NCBI RefSeq assembly: GCF_027922265.1
Contig: NZ_BSFI01000002.1
Span: forward strand, 62,001-126,000
Origin: Hansschlegelia plantiphila
GTDB lineage: Bacteria; Pseudomonadota; Alphaproteobacteria; Rhizobiales; Methylopilaceae
Direction: 5' to 3'
DNA length: 64,000 bases
Made by a program: the position numbers and the translations under genes. The notes under the pieces are model-generated. The model searched no databases. It was given only the letters and a program-made list of their open reading frames with translations, and was not told where the DNA came from. Below, piece after piece: positions 44,911 through 53,108 of the stretch. Position 1 is the stretch's first letter; every line of letters starts with the position of its first letter.

Positions 44911-45960
44911 ATGAAGATCGGCGTCATCGCGCATCTCAAGCATCCGATCGGCGAGCCTTTTGCGGGCGGTCTCGAGATGCATACCCACCAGCTCGCGCGC
45001 GGCCTGCGAACCCGGGGCCACGACGTCACGGTGTTCGCCTCGACCCGTTCGGACGCCACGCTGGGCGTCGAGCCAATCTGCGACGAGACCTCGCTGTCCG
45101 CCCTCGGTCTCGAGGAAGCGACGGACGTTGCGTTCTTCCGGGAGCATCATGCCTATCTCAAGCTGATGCGATCTCTGAAAGGGCGCGGCTTCGACGTGAT
45201 CCACAACAACTCGCTGCATTACCTCCCGGTGGCGATGAGCGCGGATGTGGGTGCGCCGGTGGTCACGACGTTGCACACGCCGCCGTTCTGCTGGCTGGAA
45301 AGTGGCGTCCGCTTGTGCTCCGAGCCGGACGCTCAGTTCGTCGCGGTTTCCGAAAAGATGCGGCTCCTGTGGTCGCGCGTCAGGCCGATCGACCAGGTCA
45401 TCCTGAACGGCATCGACCTCGATCGCTTCCAGTTCAGGCCGGAGCCGGACGTCGAGCCCTATCTGGTCTGGTGCGGCCGGATCGTGCCTGAGAAAGGCCT
45501 GCATCACGCGATCGCCGCGGCCCGGACGGTCGGGCTGCAGTTACGTTTCGCCGGTCCGATCTGGGACCAAGGCTATTTCGCCGAACGCATCGCGCCGGAA
45601 CTCAATGACGGCGCGGTTTATATCGGTCACCTGGGCCACTGCGAACTGGCCGAACTCGTCGGCGGCGCGCGCACGTCCCTCTGCACGCCATGCTGGGAAG
45701 AGCCTTATGGGCTCGTCGTCGCTGAGGCGCTCGCCTGCGGAACCCCGGTCGCGGCCTTCGAGCGTGGCGCGCTCGCCGAGATCCTCGACGAGTCCTGCGG
45801 CGTGCTCGCCCGTCCCGACGAGGCCGGCTCGCTCGCCGCCGCCGCCAAGATCGCGATCGGCCTGGATCGCAGCGCATGCCGCCGTCGCGCCGAGGCGATC
45901 TGCGACGCGGACGTGATGATCAACGCCTATGAGCAGCTCTATGCCCGCCTGGCGAACTGA
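44911..45960 (+). CDS. Glycosyltransferase family 4
   Basis: A 349-residue GT-B glycosyltransferase, cytoplasmic. N-terminal acceptor domain: MKIGVIAHLKHPIGEPFAGG, LEMHTHQLARGLRTRGHDVT. Donor domain: YLVWCGRIVPEKGLHHAIAA near residue 190 and TPCWEEPYGLVVAEALACGT near 252 with the conserved EExxGLVxxEAxA motif. The gene overlaps the next by 20 bp and opens a three-glycosyltransferase operon. The donor and acceptor sugars are not deducible. Confidence 0.88.
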   Translation: MKIGVIAHLKHPIGEPFAGGLEMHTHQLARGLRTRGHDVTVFASTRSDATLGVEPICDETSLSALGLEEATDVAFFREHHAYLKLMRSLKGRGFDVIHNNSLHYLPVAMSADVGAPVVTTLHTPPFCWLESGVRLCSEPDAQFVAVSEKMRLLWSRVRPIDQVILNGIDLDRFQFRPEPDVEPYLVWCGRIVPEKGLHHAIAAARTVGLQLRFAGPIWDQGYFAERIAPELNDGAVYIGHLGHCELAELVGGARTSLCTPCWEEPYGLVVAEALACGTPVAAFERGALAEILDESCGVLARPDEAGSLAAAAKIAIGLDRSACRRRAEAICDADVMINAYEQLYARLAN

Positions 45961-46957
45961 GACCGGCGAACCGTCAGCCGCCTGCGTCTGCATCCCTGCG
46001 CGAAACGAGGCGCGGCGCCTGCCGGCCTTGATCGCCTCGCTGGCGGCCCAGACGGTGGCGAAGGCGCGACCTCTGTCGGTCGTGGTGGTCGTGAACAATT
46101 CCGACGACGGATCGGAGACCGCGCTTCAGAAGCTCGCGCGCGTCCACGCGAAGGCGCTGGACGTGCATGCCGATATCATCGACTTCGCGCCGGATCTTCG
46201 GCACGCCGGTTCAGCGCGTCGGCGCGCCATGGCGCTCGGCGCCCGGGTTCTGCAGGACGCGGGGCACGGCGATGGGGCGCTCATCTCGACCGACGCCGAC
46301 GCTCTGCCGCCCCCGAATTGGGTCGAGGCCAATCTCGCAGCGCTCGCGGCGGGGGCCGATCTGGTCGGCGGTCGGCTGGAGGTCGACGCCAACGAGACGC
46401 AGGGATGGCCGCCGACGCTCCGTGCGACGCACGCCCACATCGCTGAGTACTGGACCGCGGTGCGTGCGCTGGAGGATCTGCTCGATCCGACGCCCTGGGA
46501 TCCCGCGCCTCGTCACGGCGATCATACCGGCGCGAGCCTTGGCCTGCGCGTGGCTCTTCACGACGCCGTAGGCGGCGTTCCAGCCTTGCCGCACGCCGAG
46601 GACATCGCTTTTGTGCGCGCCGCTCAGGCCCTCGGCGCGCGGCTTCGGCATCCCCCCGAAGTCTGGGTGCTGGTCTCCCCGCGCGAGGACGGACGCGCGG
46701 CGGGCGGCATGGCGCAGGCGATGCGCGCGACGCGTGAGGCGGTGGAGCGGGAGGGGGCGGTTCGCATGCCCGCGGCCGCCGCGTGGATCGACCGCATCGC
46801 ATGGCGAAAGGCGGCGCGGGCCGAGGGCGGCCCGGCCTCAGTGGCGAAGCTTGAGTCGGAGCTGCCGCCGCTCGCCTCCGATACGCCCATCGAGGAGGCC
46901 GCCGCCTCGCTCGTCGCCGCGGCCAGAGAGGTCGCGACCGCGCCGCGCGCCGCATGA
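45941..46957 (+). CDS. Glycosyltransferase family 2 (GT-A)
   Basis: A 338-residue GT-A glycosyltransferase with ACVCIPARNEARRLPALIAS near the N-terminus (PARNE nucleotide-sugar start), VVVVVNNSDDGSETALQKL, and the metal-binding DxD as STDADALPPPNWVEAN near residue 115. The C-terminal part contains PHAEDIAFVRAAQALGARLR, the ED motif of the catalytic base. The ATG at 45941 overlaps the previous gene by 20 bp; an ATG 12 bp upstream is possible. It overlaps the next gene by ATGA. Confidence 0.87.
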   Translation: MPAWRTETGEPSAACVCIPARNEARRLPALIASLAAQTVAKARPLSVVVVVNNSDDGSETALQKLARVHAKALDVHADIIDFAPDLRHAGSARRRAMALGARVLQDAGHGDGALISTDADALPPPNWVEANLAALAAGADLVGGRLEVDANETQGWPPTLRATHAHIAEYWTAVRALEDLLDPTPWDPAPRHGDHTGASLGLRVALHDAVGGVPALPHAEDIAFVRAAQALGARLRHPPEVWVLVSPREDGRAAGGMAQAMRATREAVEREGAVRMPAAAAWIDRIAWRKAARAEGGPASVAKLESELPPLASDTPIEEAAASLVAAAREVATAPRAA

Positions 46958-47967
46958 AGCGTCCGATCGGCTACTACGTCCACCACCACGGCGCCGGGCA
47001 CCGGCGTCGCGCCGAGGCGATCGCGGCGCAGCTTGGCGGGCGCATGACGATGCTCGGAACCGGTCTTGGCGACGCGGGGATCGATCTGCCGGACGACCGG
47101 ATCGACGCCGGCTTCGACGGGGAGGACGGAACGAGCCTGCGGCCAGCTGCCCTGCATTACGCGCCGCTCCGGCACGACGGCGTGCGCCAGCGCGCGGCGA
47201 TCATCTCCGGCTGGATCGCACGGGAGCAGCCGGCGCTGATGGTCGTCGACGTCTCCGTCGAGGTCGCGCTGCTGGCGCGCCTGTGCGCGACGCCCACCGT
47301 CTATGTCCGGCTGTTCGGCAGCCGTGACGACGCTCCTCATCTGGAGGCCTTCCGCAGCGCCGAGGCGCTGCTCGCACCGTGGCCGGAGATCTGGGAGCAC
47401 GAAAGCGCGCCTCCCGATCTGCGCCGGCGGACCAGTTATTTCCCCGGCGTGACGCCTGCCTTCGCGGGTCCAACGCGCCAGTTCGGTCGGCCGACGGCGG
47501 TGGTCGTCTATGGCGGCGGCGGCGGGCGCTTGGCGGCCGTCGAGCAGGCGGCGGAGGCGACGCCCGATCTGGACTGGGTCGTCCTCGGCGAGATTCAGGG
47601 AGAGCCTGTTCGCCGGCCGGACAACCTGCGCTTCGCGGGCTGGGTTCCCGACGCGCCGGCCTGGATCGCGGGGGCCGAGTTCGTCGTTGCGGGAGCGGGC
47701 GATGGCGCGGTCGCCGATGTAGCGGCCGCACGGAGGCCGTTTCTCTGCATTCCCGAACAGCGGCCCTATCGGGAGCAGACCGACAAGGCCCGCGTGCTGG
47801 AGCGCGCCGGCGCTGCGGTGGTCGTCGATCGATGGCCGGAGCCGGGTTCGTGGCCGGCTTTGCGGGCGCATCTGGCCAGCCTGGACCGCGATGCGCTCAG
47901 GCCCCTGGCCGATCCTCATGGCGCCGCAAAGGCGGCCGCATGGATCGAGGCGATCGCCGACCGCTAG
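46954..47967 (+). CDS. MurG/GT28-like glycosyltransferase
   Basis: A 337-residue GT-B protein. It opens KRPIGYYVHHHGAGHRRRAE, with the GxGHxxR loop seen in MurG/GT28 enzymes, and its C-terminal domain has TAVVVYGGGGGRLAAVEQAA, LRFAGWVPDAPAWIAGAEFV and AGDGAVADVAAARRPFLCIP, matching the donor-sugar site of that class. It ends at the shared CTAG where the oppositely transcribed glycosyltransferase also ends. Third gene of the plus-strand glycosyltransferase operon. Confidence 0.82.
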   Translation: MKRPIGYYVHHHGAGHRRRAEAIAAQLGGRMTMLGTGLGDAGIDLPDDRIDAGFDGEDGTSLRPAALHYAPLRHDGVRQRAAIISGWIAREQPALMVVDVSVEVALLARLCATPTVYVRLFGSRDDAPHLEAFRSAEALLAPWPEIWEHESAPPDLRRRTSYFPGVTPAFAGPTRQFGRPTAVVVYGGGGGRLAAVEQAAEATPDLDWVVLGEIQGEPVRRPDNLRFAGWVPDAPAWIAGAEFVVAGAGDGAVADVAAARRPFLCIPEQRPYREQTDKARVLERAGAAVVVDRWPEPGSWPALRAHLASLDRDALRPLADPHGAAKAAAWIEAIADR

Positions 47968-48821
47968 AAGGGCTCGCCGGGCGGCCGCGCCGCGGTGCTG
48001 ATTTCGTCCGCGGTAGGCTGGCGGCGCACGACGATCGGTCCGGTCGCTGGCCGGTCGATCAGACCGAGATCGGCGAAGGCGTCGAGCCAGCCGCTCATCG
48101 GCCAGACGTCCCACTTTGTATGGAAACGTTCGGCGTTGCGCAGGATGGCGTCGAAATGCTGAAGCGGAGGATCGAACGTCCGGTGATGCTGATGGAACGC
48201 CGGCGCGCCGGCCAGCATGAACAGCGGCACGCCATTTTTTCGCGCGGCGAAGCCGAAGTCCGTATCCTCCGCGCCATAACCGACGAACCGCTCGTCGAAG
48301 CCGCCGATGCGTTCGAAAGCGCTTCTCATGACGCCGAATGCTAGCGACCAGAACAGGCCAGGATTGTCCTCACGCCGCATGCCAGCGGATGGAAAACGTC
48401 GGACGGGATGCGCCCGGCCGGCGGTCGCGAGGTCATGTTCGCTCCATCCGTCCGAAACGGCGCCCTGCGGCAGATAGAACACCTCGCTGCAAAACAGACC
48501 ATCGGTCGTCTCGATCGCCGCCGAAAGGCGTTCGACGAAATGGCGCCCGGGGATGCAGTCGACGTCGAGGAAGAGCAGGCGGCGGCCATACGCGGCCTCC
48601 GCGGTCCGGTTGCGGGCCGCCGCAAGCCTGGGAGGCGATCCGGCGACTGCGATGCGCCGGATCGGGAAAGGGGCCGCCGGCAGGCGGACCGGCGTCTCGC
48701 CGATGTCAGAGACGACCAGCTCGCCCGGCTGCACTGTGGAGCGAGCGAGACCCGCCACCAGCCGGTCGAAATGGTCCTGTCGATCTCCGACCAGCGTCAG
48801 GACGCTGACGTCAGAAGTCAT
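47964..48821 (-). CDS. Glycosyltransferase family 2 with galactosyltransferase-like C-terminus
   Basis: A 285-residue GT-A enzyme. SVLTLVGDRQDHFDRLVAGL near the N-terminus, LAAARNRTAEAAYGRRLLFL then DVDCIPG with the DxD motif near residue 95, and FERIGGFDERFVGYGAEDTD near 175, the GGFDExFxGxGxED signature of the C-terminal galactosyltransferase-type domain. It overlaps the upstream methyltransferase gene by 4 bp. Last gene of the minus-strand acyl/deacetylase/methyltransferase operon. Confidence 0.88.
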   Translation of the reverse strand: MTSDVSVLTLVGDRQDHFDRLVAGLARSTVQPGELVVSDIGETPVRLPAAPFPIRRIAVAGSPPRLAAARNRTAEAAYGRRLLFLDVDCIPGRHFVERLSAAIETTDGLFCSEVFYLPQGAVSDGWSEHDLATAGRAHPVRRFPSAGMRREDNPGLFWSLAFGVMRSAFERIGGFDERFVGYGAEDTDFGFAARKNGVPLFMLAGAPAFHQHHRTFDPPLQHFDAILRNAERFHTKWDVWPMSGWLDAFADLGLIDRPATGPIVVRRQPTADEISTAARPPGEPF

Positions 48822-49402
48822 CCGCGCCGCAGCAGGTCGAGGCGGTACTCGGGCTCGGCGCGCTGCCGCTCGATCCTGAATACGCCGCTCAGCCGCTCGA
48901 TCAGGCCTTCCGCCGCCTCGTCGCCGGTCAGCGGATAGTCGGTCTCGCCCGTCCAGTGCACCAGAAGCAGGTCCGCCCCCTCGCGCGACGCCGATGCGAG
49001 GTAATCGGCCGCTTTAGAGAGATCGCCGCGATCCCAATAATAGGCGACCTCGGACAACAGGATCAGATCGAACGGCCCTCCGTCCGGACGCTCATTTGGA
49101 AGGGCCCGCCGCTCGAAAGTGACGTGAGCATTGGATTTCAGTCGGGCGCGGGCGCGCTGCAGCGCCGTCTCGCTGACGTCGACGGCGACCAGCGCGTCGC
49201 AGCAGCCCGCGAGCCGCTGCGTCATCACGCCGTTCGCGCAGCCCACCTCGAGCGCCGCTTCGTAGCGCCGGCCTTCGAGGGCGGCGATCGTGGCGTTGTA
49301 TTTGGCGCGCTCGTAGTCGCTGGTCTCGAAGGCCCACGGATCGGCTGAATCTTCGAACATCCGCTCGAAATAGTCCGACGGCAGGCTGCCCTCATGGCGC
49401 AT
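48818..49402 (-). CDS. NodS-family SAM-dependent methyltransferase
   Basis: A 194-residue class I methyltransferase with PSDYFERMFEDSADPWAFET near residue 8 and YERAKYNATIAALEGRRYEA, the NodS family start, then ALEVGCANGVMTQRLAGCCD with the SAM motif. NodS N-methylates a glucosamine in rhizobial Nod factors after deacetylation. Here the gene is coupled (11-bp overlap) to a PIG-L deacetylase, so deacetylation followed by N-methylation of an amino sugar is a reasonable hypothesis. Nod genes themselves are absent. Confidence 0.87.
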   Translation of the reverse strand: MRHEGSLPSDYFERMFEDSADPWAFETSDYERAKYNATIAALEGRRYEAALEVGCANGVMTQRLAGCCDALVAVDVSETALQRARARLKSNAHVTFERRALPNERPDGGPFDLILLSEVAYYWDRGDLSKAADYLASASREGADLLLVHWTGETDYPLTGDEAAEGLIERLSGVFRIERQRAEPEYRLDLLRRG

Positions 49403-50114
49403 GGCGCGGCGCGCTCCGGAGAAAGAATTCGAAGGGACGGCGGCGCAGGTCGCGCTGTTCCGGCGACAGGCGGAAGCCCTGGCCGGCGCTCGGCGTCAGC
49501 TGGCTGCGGTGGCGGGCGAGCGCCGCGGTCCGGCGCGGCAGGCTGCTTCGGGCGTCGATCGCGAGAAACCGGCCGTCGCGCAGGTCGGCCGGGTCGCTCC
49601 AGACGGCGTATTGCAGCACGTCGATGCGCCGCCGGGCGTCACGGGCCACGGCGTAGGCCAGCTTCGCCGAGGCGACATGGTCGCAATGCGCGTCTCGGAG
49701 CGCAGTGACCGCTATGGCGTCGACCCGGTCCCGGCGGCAGAGTCCCGCGAGGCGCCGCGCCGCCGCCAAGAAAGTGGGCGACCCCAGGTCGGGCGGGCGC
49801 GCATCACGCCAATCGAGGAACTCGATGGGCGTATCGGCGCGCCGCGTCAGCGCCCGCAGGGCCTCGCGAGCCTCCCGGCGGCGAAGCTCCGCCAGCCGAC
49901 GTCGAGCGGATGCGTCCACGCATGGATGCGACCCGGAGCCGTCGGTCACGAAAACGACGCCGGCGAGCCTCCCGCTGTCGCTCGCCTCCGCAATCAGCGC
50001 GCCGGCGCCCAGCGTCTCGTCGTCGGGATGCGGCGCGAGCACCAGCCAGCGTGCCTTGGCGAGGCGTCCGCCGAAACGCGAGGCGCGCGCGATGAGCGAC
50101 GGGGGAGCGGTCAC
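49392..50114 (-). CDS. PIG-L family N-deacetylase
   Basis: A 240-residue zinc deacetylase of the PIG-L/LmbE/MshB family, removing N-acetyl groups from GlcNAc-like sugars. The zinc motif is clear: LVLAPHPDDETLGAGALIAE near residue 25 (HPDDE), with ALRDAHCDHVASAKLAYAVA carrying the third zinc ligand (HxDH) near 160. The start is the GTG at 50114 overlapping the upstream stop (GTGA). It is preceded by an acyl-CoA dehydrogenase-like gene and followed by a NodS-like methyltransferase gene in the same operon. Confidence 0.9.
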   Translation of the reverse strand: MTAPPSLIARASRFGGRLAKARWLVLAPHPDDETLGAGALIAEASDSGRLAGVVFVTDGSGSHPCVDASARRRLAELRRREAREALRALTRRADTPIEFLDWRDARPPDLGSPTFLAAARRLAGLCRRDRVDAIAVTALRDAHCDHVASAKLAYAVARDARRRIDVLQYAVWSDPADLRDGRFLAIDARSSLPRRTAALARHRSQLTPSAGQGFRLSPEQRDLRRRPFEFFLRSAPRHAP

Positions 50115-51244
50115 CACAGTTCGTCCCCCGCGCCCCAGCAATCGCGCTCAAGCCAGGCGGCCGCGGCGCGATCCCTCGCATGATCGGGCGCGGCCTGCCT
50201 CAGATAGAGCCCGAGATCGCGGCAGAACCGGTCGAGATCGCCGCCGGTGAAGAAAGCGCGCGTGCCAACGGCCCGGCTTGCGAGTTCGATGACGTCGAGG
50301 CCGGCGCGCTCGACGACGCCCCGCGTCATCAGGGCGAAGGAGTTCGCGTCCGGCGCCTCGCTTTCAGACCGGAGGCCGGCCTCGCGCACCCAGAGATAGG
50401 CTGACCGGGCGGCGACGACCGCCGCGCCGAACTGGGAGCGGACGAGAGGGTCTTCGCGGGCCGCCTTGTTCAGGGCCTCGCGCATCAGCGTCAGGATGCG
50501 CTCGACGCCGCCAAGCTGCACGGCGGCGAAACGCCAGGCGCCGCCAGTGAAGCGGGGCTCGAGGTCATAGTCGCCGGGCCCCCCCAGCAGCATGTCCGGC
50601 GCGACCGCGAGACCGGACAGATCATAGCGACCGCTCATCGTCGCGCGCATGCCGCGCACCGTCCAGCCGGACACATCGGCGCGCGGGGCATCCTTCGCCG
50701 GCGCGATGACGAGACGGCGCGTTTCATCGCGGGCCGCAGTGACGATCGCATAGTCGATCTCGCCGGCGCCGGTCGCAAAACTTTTCGCACCTTCGAGCGC
50801 GTCGTCGACGGTTATTCGGACCCCCGGCGCGGGTTCCGTCGCCCAGACCCCGTAGACCCTCCCTTCGACAAGGCGCGTCGCGAGCTCCGCCTTCTGGGCG
50901 GCCGAGCCATACCAATCGAACAGAGCAAGCGCGTTGACATGGCCCTCGAAGATGCGGCCGAGACTGAGGTCCGCACGTCCGACGATGCGGAGCGCGTCCA
51001 TCAGGGCGTCTGCCCGCTGGGCTTTGGTCAAAGCCGCTCCGCCGCTCTCGCGGGGCGCGAACGCGGTGAGCAACCCGGCTTCATGCAGCGCCTCGACGCC
51101 GTCCCGGGGAAACGACGGCGCGGCGTCCGCATCGCGTCCCGCTCTATCAAGAGCTGCGGCGCTCCGTTTGGCCCGTTCCACGACCTCCGCCGCAGGGTCC
51201 GCGGCTGGTCGGCGATCGGTGCGGCGGAGAGGCGTCACGGTCAT
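50111..51244 (-). CDS. Acyl-CoA dehydrogenase-like flavoprotein
   Basis: A 377-residue protein of the acyl-CoA dehydrogenase superfamily. N-terminal helices (EVVERAKRSAAALDRAGRDA, FPRDGVEALHEAGLLTAFAP), middle beta domain with GVWATEPAPGVRITVDDALE and GAKSFATGAGEIDYAIVTAA, C-terminal helices with VQLGGVERILTLMREAL. The usual catalytic glutamate motif is not obvious, so substrate and even dehydrogenase activity are uncertain; it could act on a non-CoA amine or acyl substrate. The ATG at 51244 (MTVTPLRRTDRR) is preferred; 52 codons upstream are open. First gene of the four-gene operon. Confidence 0.8.
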   Translation of the reverse strand: MTVTPLRRTDRRPAADPAAEVVERAKRSAAALDRAGRDADAAPSFPRDGVEALHEAGLLTAFAPRESGGAALTKAQRADALMDALRIVGRADLSLGRIFEGHVNALALFDWYGSAAQKAELATRLVEGRVYGVWATEPAPGVRITVDDALEGAKSFATGAGEIDYAIVTAARDETRRLVIAPAKDAPRADVSGWTVRGMRATMSGRYDLSGLAVAPDMLLGGPGDYDLEPRFTGGAWRFAAVQLGGVERILTLMREALNKAAREDPLVRSQFGAAVVAARSAYLWVREAGLRSESEAPDANSFALMTRGVVERAGLDVIELASRAVGTRAFFTGGDLDRFCRDLGLYLRQAAPDHARDRAAAAWLERDCWGAGDELW

Positions 51245-51378
51245 GTCGCGCAAGGTCCCTGTCGAGCCGCAAGGCCAGCCATGGACGGGGAACGTGCGAG
51301 AGGCCGAAAAGTCTGCGTCTTGCACAGTATTTTCTTCGCCGCCCGCCGCACAGTGAACGTCGTCGGCCAAGGATGAGG

Positions 51379-52467
51379 TCAGTTCGGCAGCGCCTGGCAA
51401 TTGGCGCCCGCGCGCAGCGCTACATGCACGATATCGCCGGCCGAAAACGGCGACGCTCCGGCCTGGCGTGGGGCGTCGATGATGATGGTCTGCCCGTCTG
51501 CGAGGTCGGCGTGAAGGCGCAGCGCGCGGCCGTGGAACACCACGCTCGTGATGCGCGCCGGCGCCGCTCCCGCCGCTCCGGCTGTACAGACGATGAGGTC
51601 CTCCGGCCGGACGCAGATCGTCCGCTCCGTCCCGGCAAGGCGGCCGGCGCCGTCATCGGCGGCCACATCGAGCGCGAGGCCACCCGCGGAAAACGGGGGC
51701 CGACTGTTCTCTCGGGCCCCCTCGGCCGTTGCGCGCAGCAAGTTCATCGCGCCGATAAAGCGCGCCACGAAGGCGGTCTCGGGCCGGTCATAGAGCGTCG
51801 CGGGTTCGGCGATCTGCTCGATCTTCGCTTTGTTCATCACAACGATGCGGTCGGAGATCGACATCGCCTCGGTCTGATCATGGGTCACCATCACGAAGGT
51901 CGTGCCGAGGCGCGATTGCAGGCGCTTCAGTTCGACCTGCATCTGCTCGCGAAGATGCGCGTCGAGCGCGGAGAGCGGCTCGTCGAGCAGGAGCAAGCGA
52001 GGTTCGCAGACGATAGCGCGGGCGAGCGCCACGCGCTGTCGTTGTCCGCCGGACAGCTCCTGGACGCGCGCCCCGATTTTGTCGGCAAGTCCGACGAGCT
52101 CCAGGGCTTCTGCCGCGCGGCGCCGCTGCTCGGCTTTCGGCGTCCTGCGAAGCGACAGGCCGAAGCCGACGTTTTCGGCGACGGTCATGTTCGGGAACAG
52201 AGCGTAGTCCTGAAACACCGTGTTAAGCGGGCGCTCGTGCGGCCGGAGAGCGGTGATGTCGCGCCCGTCCAGCAGCACCCGGCCTGCGGTCGGGCTCTCG
52301 AAGCCCGCGATCACCCGGAGCGTCGTGGTTTTGCCGCAACCGGACGGACCGAGCAGCGTCAGGAATTCGCCGGAGGCGATGTCGAGGTCGACGCCGTCCA
52401 GGCCGACGACGTCTCCTGCAAAACGCTTCGAAACGCCATCAAGCCGCAACAGCGGATCAATCGCCAT
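51379..52467 (-). CDS. potA: Polyamine-type ABC transporter ATPase (PotA-like)
   Basis: A 362-residue ABC ATPase with a regulatory C-terminal domain. Walker A LLGPSGCGKTTTLRVIAGFE near residue 38, Q-loop FQDYALFP, ABC signature LSGGQRQRVALARAI and Walker B LLLLDEPLSALD, then H-loop MVTHDQTEA. The C-terminal TOBE domain contains ICVRPEDLIVC. The gene overlaps the regulator gene by 11 bp and closes the operon that begins with the potB-like gene. Subunit names are by similarity; putrescine or spermidine is the likely substrate class. Confidence 0.87.
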   Translation of the reverse strand: MAIDPLLRLDGVSKRFAGDVVGLDGVDLDIASGEFLTLLGPSGCGKTTTLRVIAGFESPTAGRVLLDGRDITALRPHERPLNTVFQDYALFPNMTVAENVGFGLSLRRTPKAEQRRRAAEALELVGLADKIGARVQELSGGQRQRVALARAIVCEPRLLLLDEPLSALDAHLREQMQVELKRLQSRLGTTFVMVTHDQTEAMSISDRIVVMNKAKIEQIAEPATLYDRPETAFVARFIGAMNLLRATAEGARENSRPPFSAGGLALDVAADDGAGRLAGTERTICVRPEDLIVCTAGAAGAAPARITSVVFHGRALRLHADLADGQTIIIDAPRQAGASPFSAGDIVHVALRAGANCQALPN

Positions 52468-53077
52468 CGCGGACTTTCGAGGGCTTGGTGGTGTTGACCC
52501 AGAGAATCTCGCAGCGCTCGTCGCTCGTGTTGCGGAAGGCGTGGGTCAGGGTGCTCTTGAACGCGAAGCTGTCACCTGCCCTGAGCTGATAGCGGGCGGA
52601 GTCGATCGTGAGCTCGACCTCGCCGGCGCTGACGAAGCCGAATTCGTGACCGGCGTGGGCATAGGCTTCCGCCGTGCCGCCGCCAGGTTCGACCGTGACG
52701 AGCAGGCCTGTGAGCGTGGCGCCGGGAGGGGAGAGCAACGCCTTGGCGATGCCCTCCGACCGAACCGGCAGCGAGCGCCGGTCGCGAGGACGCACGCAAT
52801 AGAGGTCGCTCGCCTGCTCCTCGCCGTCGGCGATAAGTGCCGAGGGCTCGCAGTCGAGCGCCGCCGCAAGCGGCCAGATCACTCGCACTCTGAGCGAGGT
52901 CATACCGCGCTCGATCTGGCTGAGCGCGCCAATCGAGATGCCGGCGCGCGTCGCAAGGTCGGCGAGCGACAGGTTGCGGGCGAGCCTCATCGCCCGCACC
53001 CGCCGTCCGACGCGGACGTCCGCCTCGTCCAGTTCCCGCGCCGGCTTTTCCGCCAGCGCGTCATCGAGCTTCCGCAT
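52457..53077 (-). CDS. XRE-cupin transcriptional regulator (PuuR-like)
   Basis: A 206-residue regulator with an N-terminal XRE helix-turn-helix (VGRRVRAMRLARNLSLADLA, TRAGISIGALSQIERGMTSL) and a C-terminal cupin (YAHAGHEFGFVSAGEVELTI, YQLRAGDSFAFKSTLTHAFR). PuuR-type proteins repress putrescine genes and respond to the polyamine. It is embedded between potD- and potA-like genes, so it likely controls this locus, and the two matching palindromes at 55961 and 57322 are candidate binding sites. Its start is the ATG at 53077. Confidence 0.88.
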   Translation of the reverse strand: MRKLDDALAEKPARELDEADVRVGRRVRAMRLARNLSLADLATRAGISIGALSQIERGMTSLRVRVIWPLAAALDCEPSALIADGEEQASDLYCVRPRDRRSLPVRSEGIAKALLSPPGATLTGLLVTVEPGGGTAEAYAHAGHEFGFVSAGEVELTIDSARYQLRAGDSFAFKSTLTHAFRNTSDERCEILWVNTTKPSKVRDGD

Positions 53078-53108
53078 GCGTCTGGTCCTGCGTTCGGTGG
53101 GGGGCCGC

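Noticed and set aside
48818..50114. Nodulation (Nod-factor) locus
   Set aside because: NodS-like and deacetylase genes occur, but no nodA, nodC or nod box is visible, and the deacetylase is PIG-L type, not NodB type.
44911..50114. Mycothiol or bacillithiol synthesis
   Set aside because: A GT4 and a PIG-L protein are present, but no MshC/BshC cysteine ligase or MshD-type acetyltransferase is found in the window.
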